Assembly (NCBI GenBank): GCA_945619025.1
Contig: CALZBJ010000004.1
Span: 109,852 to 173,851 of the forward strand
Direction: 5' to 3'
Length of the DNA stretch: 64,000 bases
Source of the DNA: CALZBJ01 sp945619025
GTDB lineage: Bacteria; Pseudomonadota; Gammaproteobacteria; Cardiobacteriales; Wohlfahrtiimonadaceae
The notes under the pieces were generated by a model. The model was not told where the DNA came from and did no database searches. It saw nothing but the letters and a program-made list of their open reading frames with translations. This document shows, piece after piece, positions 52,589 to 60,119 of the stretch. A program made the translations under genes and the position numbers. Position 1 is the stretch's first letter; each line of letters opens with the position of its first letter.

Positions 52589-52777
52589 ATGAGTACAAAT
52601 CATCACACTGATCCTGCTCACATTGAGCATACTGACGAGCAAGAGAAACAAGGTAGCTTCAAAAGCCAACTTGGGTGGATGGTTATCTTGTGGTTGGGGG
52701 GAGTTGTTTCCCTCTACCTCTTCGTAAAAATCGCAAAATTTATTATGTCCTTTGTCGGTTTAAGCACACCATCCTAG
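52589..52777 (+). CDS. DUF2474-type small subunit of the bd oxidase
   Basis: A 62-residue protein with a hydrophilic His/Glu-rich N-terminus and a single membrane helix (QLGWMVILWLGGVVSLYLFVKIAKFIM, about 28-54). The WxxxLWLGGVxxL pattern fits DUF2474, the small protein that accompanies CIO-type cydAB genes in the way CydX accompanies E. coli CydAB. It starts two bases after cydB, and an operon terminator follows. Confidence 0.82.
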   Translation: MSTNHHTDPAHIEHTDEQEKQGSFKSQLGWMVILWLGGVVSLYLFVKIAKFIMSFVGLSTPS

Positions 52778-52808
52778 TAGAGTGTTAGTATATGAAACCG
52801 ATGAATTT

Positions 52809-52837
52809 GCCCCTAGCGTAAGTTAGGGGCTTTTTTT
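52809..52837 (+). terminator. Terminator of the cydAB operon
   Basis: GCCCCTA/TAGGGGC stem with an eight-base loop followed by seven T residues. Confidence 0.9.
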
Positions 52838-52878
52838 ATGGGAGGAATTTATGCGGGAGTTTGGGAGATAAGGGAGAT

Positions 52879-53778
52879 TTAAAGGTGTGGAAGCGAGGCC
52901 GATGCGCCTTGCATCATTTTAGACGTATGTAAGATTGCGCTCAGATCATCATTTTCAACATCTTTCGCCCAGACAAATTCTAAGGTGAGCTCGATATTAA
53001 GATCATCAAGCGGGAAATAGCGGATAAAGGGATTGTTAATGTGAGTCACTTCGGGGGCAAAGGTGTAGCCTAAATCAGCGGCCACCAGATTTAATACCGA
53101 GTTGTAATCATAGCCGTGATGATGGGCAACGGGATAAAAATCGTGCTGATTAATGCGGGTAATAATTTCATCAAAGAGTGCATTATTTTTGGCCCAAATA
53201 AAGGGATGACACTCAAGATCGCGGAGCGAGCGGGGCGGATTTTTCGCTAAAAAAGAATCTTTATGAGTCGCAATTTTAAGCGGTTCTTCATAGAGCGCGT
53301 GCCCTTGCAAAAGCGGATCATTGTGCGGGCGGAAAAAGACAAACCCCGCATCAAGTCGTCCTTCTTTTATTGCAACGAGCTGTTCGCTTGAGCGCATAGT
53401 AAAAAGGTTCACCGTTAAATGGGGATGCCCTTTTTGGAAGGCTTCAATGTCCCGCTGCGCTTTCCCGGATAGAAGATAGAGCTGTGAGAGGCCAATATTA
53501 ATGCTCGCTCGTTTTTCTCGGTCGATGCGAACGGCCTTATCTTTTGCCACCTCGATCAGGTTAATAATCTGCTTAACATCTTTCAAAAACTGACAGCCCG
53601 CCGGCGTTAAACTCACCCCGCGCGCATGCCGATCGAAGAGCTCAATCCCGAGACTTGCTTCCAAATTTTGAATCTGCCGTGACAGTGCTGGTTGCGCAAT
53701 ATGCAACGTTTTCGAGGCCGCCGAAAAGCTCCCCGACTGTGCAATTGCGACAAAATAATGTAATTGCCGTGGTTCCAT
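52879..53778 (-). CDS. LysR-family regulator, paralogue 2, convergent with cydAB
   Basis: A 299-residue LysR protein with helix-turn-helix GSFSAASKTLHIAQPALSRQIQNLEASLGIELFDRHARGVSLT and an effector domain. It resembles the LysR at 48965-49861 throughout, including YDYNSVLNLVAADLGYTFAPEVT against CDYNSMLSLVSAGPGYTFVPAVT. An AAGGAG site precedes the ATG. The two genes lie on the same strand on either side of cydAB. Target and inducer are unknown. Confidence 0.87.
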   Translation of the reverse strand: MEPRQLHYFVAIAQSGSFSAASKTLHIAQPALSRQIQNLEASLGIELFDRHARGVSLTPAGCQFLKDVKQIINLIEVAKDKAVRIDREKRASINIGLSQLYLLSGKAQRDIEAFQKGHPHLTVNLFTMRSSEQLVAIKEGRLDAGFVFFRPHNDPLLQGHALYEEPLKIATHKDSFLAKNPPRSLRDLECHPFIWAKNNALFDEIITRINQHDFYPVAHHHGYDYNSVLNLVAADLGYTFAPEVTHINNPFIRYFPLDDLNIELTLEFVWAKDVENDDLSAILHTSKMMQGASASLPHL

Positions 53779-54010
53779 AACTCCTTGTCTCCCAAAAATG
53801 CGACATTTCTATGGTACTGGCTCAATTGTCAATTTTTATAAAATATTGTCAGTAATCATTGATCACCCTTGAATTAAGACTCAAATTTTGATCTCGATAG
53901 GGCTGTAAATGAAAATATTTGTATAGGTCAACGGGTTATTTGTAAGATTAATTGGTATATTTAAATATTAGTTAATTGAAATGTGTAATCAATGAAAAGA
54001 GGAAGCGATA

Positions 54011-54211
54011 ATGGTAGATGAAGTGGTAAAAGAGAAAGAAGATTTGGGCGTATTAGTGGGAATTATCTGTTTTATATTGCCCATTGTTGGAATTATTTTA
54101 GGGCTAGTCTGGATCAAAAAGCCGCACGGCAAAACCGCGCTCTTATTGGGAATTGCAGGAGCGGTTATTGGTATTATTATACGATTTATAGTTGCCGCAA
54201 CAGGTGTGTAA
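54011..54211 (+). CDS. Small two-helix membrane protein (66 aa)
   Basis: The 66-residue product has a charged N-terminus (VDEVVKEKED), then two hydrophobic segments (about 12-33 and 43-64) separated by a KKPHGK turn. GAGGAAG precedes the ATG, and a strong terminator follows 16 bases after the stop. I do not recognise a named family; DUF4190-like small membrane proteins look similar but this is not established. Confidence 0.68.
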   Translation: MVDEVVKEKEDLGVLVGIICFILPIVGIILGLVWIKKPHGKTALLLGIAGAVIGIIIRFIVAATGV

Positions 54212-54227
54212 TATTTGTCAAGGTTAG

Positions 54228-54261
54228 TAAAAAGCCCAATCTCGCAAGAGAGTGGGCTTTT
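54228..54261. terminator. Bidirectional terminator
   Basis: AAAAGCCCAATCTC and GAGAGTGGGCTTTT form a long stem around GCAA, with A and T runs on both sides. It can end the 66-residue gene (plus) and the 46-residue frame (minus). Confidence 0.85.
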
Positions 54262-54309
54262 AGGAATGTGGTAGGTGAGGTTTGTGCTTAATCGATTTGG
54301 TAATTATGC

Positions 54310-54450
54310 CTATAAAAATATGGCTGACAGAAAGTGGCCGACGCCAAAGTAGAAGGCGACAATTACGACAATTGATAAGGCGACTGCTATTAGCGCATAG
54401 ATAATCTTAAAGAGCAGCTTTTTTAGAAGTATCATTATTATTAGTTTCAT
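54310..54450 (-). CDS. Possible 46-residue membrane microprotein
   Basis: A minus-strand frame starts at ATG 54450 (MKLIIMILLKKLLFKIIY...) and ends before the bidirectional terminator. It is nearly all hydrophobic with a Lys-Lys pair near the N-terminus, giving one long membrane helix. A TATAAT-like sequence lies about 20 bases upstream on the same strand, but the ribosome site is weak. No family is recognised. The rest of the 390-base gap (54451-54557) holds nothing else I can identify. Confidence 0.35.
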   Translation of the reverse strand: MKLIIMILLKKLLFKIIYALIAVALSIVVIVAFYFGVGHFLSAIFL

Positions 54451-54557
54451 CCGATCAAATGATTCATTGCCATTATACGGCGCGTTATTTTTATCAGTAC
54501 TATGTTTACTATGTTGCTAACGTTAAGTAAAGTAAATTTGCTTTATGAATGGACAAA

Positions 54558-54595
54558 GAAAAAGCGCTTAAAAGAGAGTCTTCTAAGCGCTTTTT
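54558..54595 (-). terminator. Terminator of ssrA
   Basis: AAAAAGCGCTTA and TAAGCGCTTTTT form a 12-bp stem seven bases beyond the tmRNA CCA end on the minus strand. Confidence 0.9.
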
Positions 54596-54601
54596 GCAAT
54601 G

Positions 54602-54955
54602 TGGTGGAGGCGGAGGGATTTGAACCCTCGTCCGAGAACTATCCATTCTTGGTACTACATGTTTAGCCGAATCTTTAATTTAACTGGTTTTGATCCGATC
54701 GGCAGGATAAAACTCAGCGGTTCTAAGTTAAGTTTCGCGCGATGCCCCCTAGAAATGACATCAGGCTATTTCGTTTAAGTTGACTGTTGTTAACACCGAA
54801 CGAACACAGTATTAAGAACAGTTAGCAGACTAAGCTGCTAAAGCGTAGTTGTTATCGTTTGCAACTATACAATTTGCCGCGTTTTTACAAGACTCTCGAC
54901 CATCTTGACATGCACCTCAAACTTCAACATCCCCGTCGAATCCAGGAACGCCCCC
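54602..54955 (-). ncRNA. ssrA: Transfer-messenger RNA (tmRNA)
   Basis: tmRNA rescues stalled ribosomes together with SmpB. The 354-base RNA starts GGGGGCG and ends CGCCTCCACCA; these pair as the acceptor stem. The T arm is GAGGGTTCAAATCCCTC. The reading frame at 54862-54830 encodes the tag ANDNNYALAA, with GCA as resume codon and TAG stop, inside the usual pseudoknot-rich body. It is a standard one-piece gammaproteobacterial molecule. Confidence 0.97.
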
Positions 54956-54972
54956 GTTTGATGTAATAGATC

Positions 54973-55001
54973 ATTATACGGATTTCTCGCTTAATACGCA
55001 A
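54973..55001 (-). promoter_or_regulatory. Promoter of ssrA
   Basis: On the minus strand TTGCGT (55001-54996) and a perfect TATAAT (54978-54973) are 17 bases apart, placing the transcription start about ten bases before the mature 5' end. Confidence 0.82.
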
Positions 55002-55051
55002 GTAATGCGCGATTTAAAGGGCTGAAATAGTTAATCAAAAGGGCGTAGACA

Positions 55052-55858
55052 CTATTTCTCGAAACTGTCGGGGAAATAGAGGGTGCCGACATATTCATTT
55101 AAGGCAAAATTTTTCAAAAGGCCTTGAGAGATCGCTTTTTTCGCCGCGATACAGGCCTCTTTCGGCGTGAGTCCTTTGGTGATAAATGAGGCGACGTGCG
55201 AGGCAAAGGTGCAACCTAGGCCGTGGGTGTGCGTTGTATTGATGAGCTCGCCTTCAATTAAGGTAAATTCATTGCCATCGTAGAAAAGATCAGCGGCGGT
55301 ATTGGGTGACATTAAGCTGCCAACGCCCTTAATCACGAGGGACTCGCATCCGCCGGTTTGCATAATTTTCTCGGCCGCCTCTTTCGCTTCGTCTAGAGAG
55401 GTGAGCGGTTTCATATGAGCCAATTGGGTCGCTTCAAAGAGATTTGGGGTAATGATCGTCGCGTATTGAATGAGGGTATCGCGGATCTTTTCGGCATGTT
55501 CGGGGAAGAGCGGTTTATCGCCTTTACACACCATCACAGGATCGATCACGATCGGCATTTTGCCATGTACTTTTTCAAGATAGCTCGCCACAAGATCGAT
55601 AATTTCCGGCGTTGGGAGCATGCCCGTTTTAATGGTGTCGAGGGTTAAGCCCAAAAATGCGGTATCGAGCTGCGCTTTAATGGTGTCAACGGCAATGGGG
55701 GAAACGCCGTGCGCCCAGCCATTTTGGTAATCCATGGTGACAATCACGGTGAGCGCGGTCGTGCCGTAGAGATTGTGTTTTGCAAAGGTGCGAAGATCGG
55801 CTTGAATGCCGGCACCGCCCGAGGTGTCTGATCCGGCAATGGTTAATACTTTTTTCAT
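55052..55858 (-). CDS. thiD: Hydroxymethylpyrimidine/phosphomethylpyrimidine kinase ThiD
   Basis: ThiD phosphorylates HMP to HMP-P and HMP-PP for thiamine synthesis. The 268-residue protein begins KKVLTIAGSDTSGGAGIQADLRTFAKH, the family signature. IDPVMVCKGD and the HTHGLGCTFASHVASFI anion-hole region are present. I start at the ATG at 55858; an upstream TTG would add 15 residues. No TPP riboswitch and no other thi gene is adjacent, so it may serve salvage. Confidence 0.92.
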   Translation of the reverse strand: MKKVLTIAGSDTSGGAGIQADLRTFAKHNLYGTTALTVIVTMDYQNGWAHGVSPIAVDTIKAQLDTAFLGLTLDTIKTGMLPTPEIIDLVASYLEKVHGKMPIVIDPVMVCKGDKPLFPEHAEKIRDTLIQYATIITPNLFEATQLAHMKPLTSLDEAKEAAEKIMQTGGCESLVIKGVGSLMSPNTAADLFYDGNEFTLIEGELINTTHTHGLGCTFASHVASFITKGLTPKEACIAAKKAISQGLLKNFALNEYVGTLYFPDSFEK

Positions 55859-56064
55859 AATAAGGGTATCTGCTTGATTGTTATTCAATAAGGGTTGAAT
55901 CAATTACTCTGATGCGGAATGATGCTATATTCCCAAGGAATCACAAGAGAGCCTCATCAGACAAGGCCAAACGTGGCGCTATCTGTCAAATTAACACGCT
56001 AGCGAATCCGTGAGTAGAAAATTTTAATAAGAAATGTAAAGAAACGAACGATCCGGGAGGAATG

Positions 56065-56586
56065 ATGAAGTATCAATATGGGGATGCGACCGATCCGCAG
56101 GGGAAAGAGCTTAAATTAATTGCGCATATCTGTAATGATGTGGGCGGTTGGGGCGCGGGATTTGTGCTGGCGCTTTCAAAACGGTGGCAAGATCCGGAGG
56201 AGTCCTATTATCTATGGTACAAGCATCGCGATCTTAATAATTTTGCCCTTGGCGAGATTCAAACGGTGCAAGTGGAGCTCGATACCTATGTGGTCAATAT
56301 GGTGGCGCAACACGATATTGTGGCGGATACTGCGGGCGTTCCGCCGATTCGGTATGATGCGCTAAAACTGTGTCTTGAAAAGCTCGCCGATGAAGCGGCA
56401 GTTTTAAACGCGAGCGTCCATATGCCTAAAATTGGGGCAGGGCTTGCAGGCGGAGATTGGAATAAGATTGAAGCATTAATCGATGAAACCTTAGTGGCGC
56501 GCGGGATTGCGGTGACGATTTATGAATGGTATCGCGATAAACCTCATAAGTTTCATAAAAGCACCAGAAAAAAGCCCTCCCAATAA
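56065..56586 (+). CDS. Macro-domain protein, TARG1/Poa1p-like
   Basis: The 173-residue single-domain protein has macro-domain features: KYQYGDATDP start, LIAHICNDVGGWGAGFVLALSKRW (the ADP-ribose-binding loop with NDxGxWGxGF), VVNMVAQ, and KIGAGLAGGDWNKIEALI. This pattern resembles the ALC1/TARG1-type ADP-ribosyl hydrolases and Poa1p phosphatase rather than MacroD. A GGGAGG site fits the second ATG (56065). No ADP-ribosyltransferase or toxin partner is adjacent. The substrate is unknown. Confidence 0.82.
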   Translation: MKYQYGDATDPQGKELKLIAHICNDVGGWGAGFVLALSKRWQDPEESYYLWYKHRDLNNFALGEIQTVQVELDTYVVNMVAQHDIVADTAGVPPIRYDALKLCLEKLADEAAVLNASVHMPKIGAGLAGGDWNKIEALIDETLVARGIAVTIYEWYRDKPHKFHKSTRKKPSQ

Positions 56587-56617
56587 GATGACGGTTCGTG
56601 TCTGATTCGGGAGGGCT
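56567..56617 (-). terminator. Minus-strand terminator of the Sel1-repeat gene
   Basis: AGCCCTCCC (56573-56581) pairs with GGGAGGGCT (56609-56617); on the minus strand six T residues follow. It overlaps the end of the macro-domain gene, whose stop codon lies in the loop. Confidence 0.75.
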
Positions 56618-56651
56618 CTGATTCGCGATTTAAGAATAATAGATAATCATC

Positions 56652-57536
56652 TTATGGATTTGATTGATTCGCTGTTGCGCCGAGCATATTGAGCGCTTCA
56701 AGATGATTGAGTGAGCGGGCATGGCTGAAATATTCCTCCGCTCGGGCTTTATCTCCGCGGGCATTATAGATCAGTCCGAGATGAAAAATCGCATCGGGAT
56801 GACGTTCGCGGGCAGCAATGCGGAAATGCTCTTCCGCTCCTTCAAAATCCGATTCTACATAGAGACCATCGTAGAGCATTGAGGCATAAATCGCGGCAAA
56901 ATTGGGCTCATCGAGATGAGTTTTTAGCTCATTGAGGGTTTCATCATTACTAAAATAGTGGATCAACGTCTCTTTGGCTGGATTAAATCCATCGCGCGCC
57001 GCCGAAAAGAGATAGGTAAAGGCGCTATCACGATTCGCTTCAACACGGCCTTCGCCTTTTAATAACAGTTGCCCAAGCTGATTTTTAGCGTGATAATTCC
57101 CGAAACTGGCGGCGCGTTTATAATATTGCGCGGCCTTCTCATAATTGCGGTGGACGCTGCTATCATTGGCGTACATATAGCCGATTTTAAAGAGGGTGGA
57201 GGCAACTTCCGGCGATTTTTCTAAATTAAAGAGCGTTTTTTCAATCTCATTAATGGAATTGACCGCTTTTAAAACACTGATCCGAGCGAGCTCAAAATAG
57301 CGTAAGATCGGCGCGTATTCGAGTACATCGGTGAGGCGTTCAAGTTCGATTAGCCCCAGATAATAGAGCGCTTTGGTATTGTGCTTATCGGAGGCTTTTT
57401 TGAAGTAGCGCGCGGCTCTGTCTAGATCGCGTTTGACCTCATTTCCCTCATAATAATAGATTCCCATGCGGCAAAGATCGTCTTTATTTCCGAACAATGC
57501 CGAAATTCGTGTACAGATATAAGTAAATGAAACCAT
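56652..57536 (-). CDS. Sel1-repeat (TPR-like) protein
   Basis: The 294-residue protein contains several Sel1-like helical repeats: CRMGIYYYEGNEVKRDLDRAARYFKKAS, FKIGYMYANDSSVHRNYEKAAQYYKRAASFG, AKNQLGQLLLKGEG, and FHLGLIYNARGDKARAEEYFSHA near the C-terminus, with a less regular middle. It has no convincing signal peptide. Such proteins are scaffolds for protein interactions; the partner is unknown. The start is uncertain: I use the ATG at 57536, but a TTG at 57575 directly behind AAGGG is an alternative. Confidence 0.75.
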   Translation of the reverse strand: MVSFTYICTRISALFGNKDDLCRMGIYYYEGNEVKRDLDRAARYFKKASDKHNTKALYYLGLIELERLTDVLEYAPILRYFELARISVLKAVNSINEIEKTLFNLEKSPEVASTLFKIGYMYANDSSVHRNYEKAAQYYKRAASFGNYHAKNQLGQLLLKGEGRVEANRDSAFTYLFSAARDGFNPAKETLIHYFSNDETLNELKTHLDEPNFAAIYASMLYDGLYVESDFEGAEEHFRIAARERHPDAIFHLGLIYNARGDKARAEEYFSHARSLNHLEALNMLGATANQSNP

Positions 57537-57626
57537 GGTGATGCGAGCCCCTATCTCGGGTTGATAATCAAACAAACCCTTATTATATCATTATTCTAAG
57601 ACGGGACGATTTGTCAGATCGCGGGC

Positions 57627-57668
57627 AATAAAAACGGCGCTGCCGATTAAGATACCGAGAGCGCCGCT
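57627..57668 (-). terminator. Minus-strand terminator after the DUF2892 gene
   Basis: CGGCGCT/AGCGCCG stem with an 18-base loop; on the minus strand five T residues follow. It begins about 20 bases after the stop. Confidence 0.8.
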
Positions 57669-57686
57669 GCTGATTATGCGGGAAAA

Positions 57687-57872
57687 CTATTTTTTATCCG
57701 TAGAGATGCCAAGTAACGGATAGAGTGGGCAGAATTTGAAGATACCGGTTAAAAGCGGTACAACCCCGATCCAACCCCAAACGCCGATGGTTCCCATAAG
57801 CGTTAACGCGATCAATACGATGCCCACTAAAATACGTAAAATGCGGTCTATACCACCAATGTTAGCTTTCAT
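57687..57872 (-). CDS. DUF2892 family inner membrane protein
   Basis: A 61-residue protein with start MKANIGGIDRILRILVG, two hydrophobic segments and the FKFCPLYPLLGIST end that defines DUF2892 (the membrane part of YgaP-like proteins). Its function is unknown; relatives are linked to sulfur metabolism when fused to rhodanese domains. I chose the ATG at 57872 with AAGGAG upstream; the frame stays open further upstream without family resemblance. Confidence 0.85.
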   Translation of the reverse strand: MKANIGGIDRILRILVGIVLIALTLMGTIGVWGWIGVVPLLTGIFKFCPLYPLLGISTDKK

Positions 57873-57936
57873 TTGATTCTCCTTATCAATGCAAATAAAA
57901 CCAGAACTTTCATTATACCATTTCGTAAAATGTATG

Positions 57937-58602
57937 CTACGGCTCAAGATCAATATCATTCAATTTTAACTCATATCGCTTCCCTTTATCATAATAAACA
58001 ATGAGTGAGGGGATGAAATGTTTCTCTGGCAGGAGCGCGACCTCGATGCGATCATCGCCTTCGCCATTTTGATAATGATCGGCCTGATAGGAAATTCGAT
58101 TGATGCGCTGATCGAGCGTGCCGATTTTGACAAACGGAGTGCGCGTATAGACTTTTTTGCCATTGGTGGTCTGAATCACGCCCTCCATCACCCCATGATC
58201 GATCGCCATCTGCCAGGCAAGGGTGTAAAAATCTTTCGATTGGGGCAGGAGTTTTGCCGTTTTCACCTCATCGCGCTTGCCGTAAGTGATGGTTTGATTG
58301 CCATAATCATAATTGGCGTAGGCATAACGCTCGCCCCCGCGATAATCTCTAAATTCCGTGGGGAGCAGTTCATTCTCTTTGATGAGGCCTTTGGAGGAAA
58401 AGCGCATATTTTTAAAGGGAATGGCCACTTCAGTGACGATCGAAAAGGTCTTATGATCGTGGCTAAAGTGCATTTTTGCGGGAACGCCGTAGGGCCCGGT
58501 AAATTTAAGGTCGATCGTTTCGGGGAGATCTAATGCGTGACTTACGCTAAAAATGAAGGGAGAAACGAGGAGGGTCATGCAGATTTTTTGGATAGATTTC
58601 AT
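57937..58602 (-). CDS. DUF3108 family exported protein
   Basis: The 221-residue protein has a signal peptide (MKSIQKICMTLLVSPFIFSVSHA) and one DUF3108-like beta-rich domain: LPTEFRDYRGGERYAYANYDYGNQTITYGKRDEVKTAKLLPQSKDFYTLAWQMAI and IEVALLPEKHFIPSLIVYYDKGKRYELKLNDI. Members are periplasmic with unknown function. It lies 64 bases upstream of the DUF2892 gene on the same strand and is divergent from argF. Confidence 0.8.
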   Translation of the reverse strand: MKSIQKICMTLLVSPFIFSVSHALDLPETIDLKFTGPYGVPAKMHFSHDHKTFSIVTEVAIPFKNMRFSSKGLIKENELLPTEFRDYRGGERYAYANYDYGNQTITYGKRDEVKTAKLLPQSKDFYTLAWQMAIDHGVMEGVIQTTNGKKVYTRTPFVKIGTLDQRINRISYQADHYQNGEGDDRIEVALLPEKHFIPSLIVYYDKGKRYELKLNDIDLEP

Positions 58603-58630
58603 AGTGCTAGCGCCCTTTTATAATAAATTA

Positions 58631-58660
58631 TTGAACTCTCTGATTTGATGTGATTATACT
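58631..58660 (+). promoter_or_regulatory. Candidate promoter of argF
   Basis: TTGAAC (58631-58636) and TATACT (58655-58660) are 18 bases apart and 48 bases before the argF ATG. No clear ARG-box palindrome was seen around it. Confidence 0.65.
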
Positions 58661-58707
58661 AAATGATTCGCTATTTACCACAACCATCAATATAGGAGAA
58701 ACAGAGT

Positions 58708-59712
58708 ATGTCTCATGATTTGCGTAATCGTCACTTTCTAAAACTTTTAGATTTTACCTCCGACGAAATTCGCTATCTGATCGACTTAGCGGCAGAGCTA
58801 AAACAAGCTAAAGCCGAAGGCCGTGAGGAACAACATTTAATTGGGAAAAATGTCGCGTTAATTTTCGAAAAGACCTCTACTCGAACTCGATGTGCAACCG
58901 AAGTTGCGGTGCACGATCAGGGTGGGCGTTTAACCTATATTGGCGATTCAGGTTCGCAAATTGGGCATAAAGAGTCGATGAAAGATACGGCGCGCGTTCT
59001 TGGGGAGATGTACGATGCGATTCTTTATCGTGGATTTAGCCAAGATGTGATCGAAAATGAGCTTGCAGCGTACGCCGGCGTGCCAGTGTATAACGGGCTG
59101 ACCGATGAATTTCACCCGACACAAATGCTCGCCGATGCACTCACCATGAAAGAGAATATCGATAAGCCTTTTGAAGAGATTCATTATGCTTATTTAGGCG
59201 ATGCGCGTAACAATATGGGGAACTCTCATTTGGTATTAGCAGCAAAATTAGGGATGCACATTCGTATCGGTGCACCGAAGAATTTATGGCCCGAAGAGGC
59301 GCTAGTAAAAACCTGTCAAGCGATTGCAAAAGAGACCGGAGCGACCATTACGCTCACTGAAGACCCAAAATTGGCAGTAAAAGGCGTCGATTTTGTACAC
59401 ACGGACGTATGGGTATCGATGGGCGAGCCGGAAGCGGCGTGGAAAGAGCGGATCGATTTACTCCTTCCATATCAAATTAATAGTGAATTAATGAATGCAT
59501 CAGGCAACCCCGATGTGAAGTTTATGCACTGTCTGCCCGCGTTCCATAATCGAGAAACCACTGTCGGCGAATGGATATATGAAACTTTTGGTCTCGATGG
59601 CGTAGAAGTGACGGAAGATGTCTTCGAATCGGAAAAAGCGATCCAATTTCCGCAAGCCGGTAACCGAATGCACACTATTAAAGCGGTGCTCGTCGCAACA
59701 TTAAAAGATTGA
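58708..59712 (+). CDS. argF: Ornithine carbamoyltransferase
   Basis: This enzyme condenses carbamoyl phosphate and ornithine to citrulline in arginine synthesis, or runs in reverse in the deiminase pathway. The 334-residue protein has the carbamoyl-phosphate loop STRTR at 57-61, DEFHPTQMLADALTM, the ornithine motif VDFVHTDVWVSMGE, and the catalytic HCLPAFHNR. No arc genes adjoin it, so an anabolic role is favoured but not proven. Confidence 0.95.
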   Translation: MSHDLRNRHFLKLLDFTSDEIRYLIDLAAELKQAKAEGREEQHLIGKNVALIFEKTSTRTRCATEVAVHDQGGRLTYIGDSGSQIGHKESMKDTARVLGEMYDAILYRGFSQDVIENELAAYAGVPVYNGLTDEFHPTQMLADALTMKENIDKPFEEIHYAYLGDARNNMGNSHLVLAAKLGMHIRIGAPKNLWPEEALVKTCQAIAKETGATITLTEDPKLAVKGVDFVHTDVWVSMGEPEAAWKERIDLLLPYQINSELMNASGNPDVKFMHCLPAFHNRETTVGEWIYETFGLDGVEVTEDVFESEKAIQFPQAGNRMHTIKAVLVATLKD

Positions 59713-59805
59713 TTTTATTGTGAAACACAAGTTTTACAGTCAGTCATAATATAAAACCTCATAATATAGATTCATAATAAATATTTTAAATAAGTGTTGA
59801 TCATA

Positions 59806-59841
59806 AACGCAACTTCATGTTTTGAGGTTGCGTTTTTTTGT
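59806..59841 (+). terminator. Terminator of argF
   Basis: AACGCAACTTCA pairs with TGAGGTTGCGTT (one G-U) with a short loop and a seven-T tail. Confidence 0.88.
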
Positions 59842-59984
59842 TTTGATTACTATAAAAATCATGCCAACTTTACTTGTTCGACAATGTAAAGGGGCTGTTT
59901 TGATTTAAAATCATTTAAAATCAGCAATATAAGTATTGTAAAGAAGTAATTTAATTATCTAATCATTACACTTGCCTACATAAA

Positions 59985-60013
59985 TCGACAATAATCAAAC
60001 GTTTGGCTATAAT
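59985..60013 (+). promoter_or_regulatory. Promoter of the autotransporter gene
   Basis: TCGACA (59985-59990) and a perfect TATAAT (60008-60013) are separated by 17 bases, about 107 bases before the start codon. Confidence 0.7.
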
Positions 60014-60119
60014 CCATCCGAATTTAGTTTTGGTGGCGCATAAATCAAAAATGTAAGGGTGATTTACGTCAACAAAAATGTCATTTTTTAAACGTGTGAT
60101 ATTAGGATTGATTTAAGTC

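Larger units (their letters stand above)
59713..60119. other. argF-autotransporter intergenic region
   Basis: An AT-rich 407-base gap. It holds the argF terminator and, from 59985, a strong promoter pair with a leader of about 100 bases before the autotransporter GTG. Nothing else gene-like is seen. Confidence 0.6.

Noticed and set aside
55859..56061. Thiamine pyrophosphate riboswitch before thiD
   Set aside because: No THI box (CUGAGA with ACCUGAUC-like arm) was found on the minus strand.
58603..58707. ARG box at argF
   Set aside because: No tandem 18-bp AT-rich palindromes of the ArgR type were recognisable; only a sigma-70 promoter.
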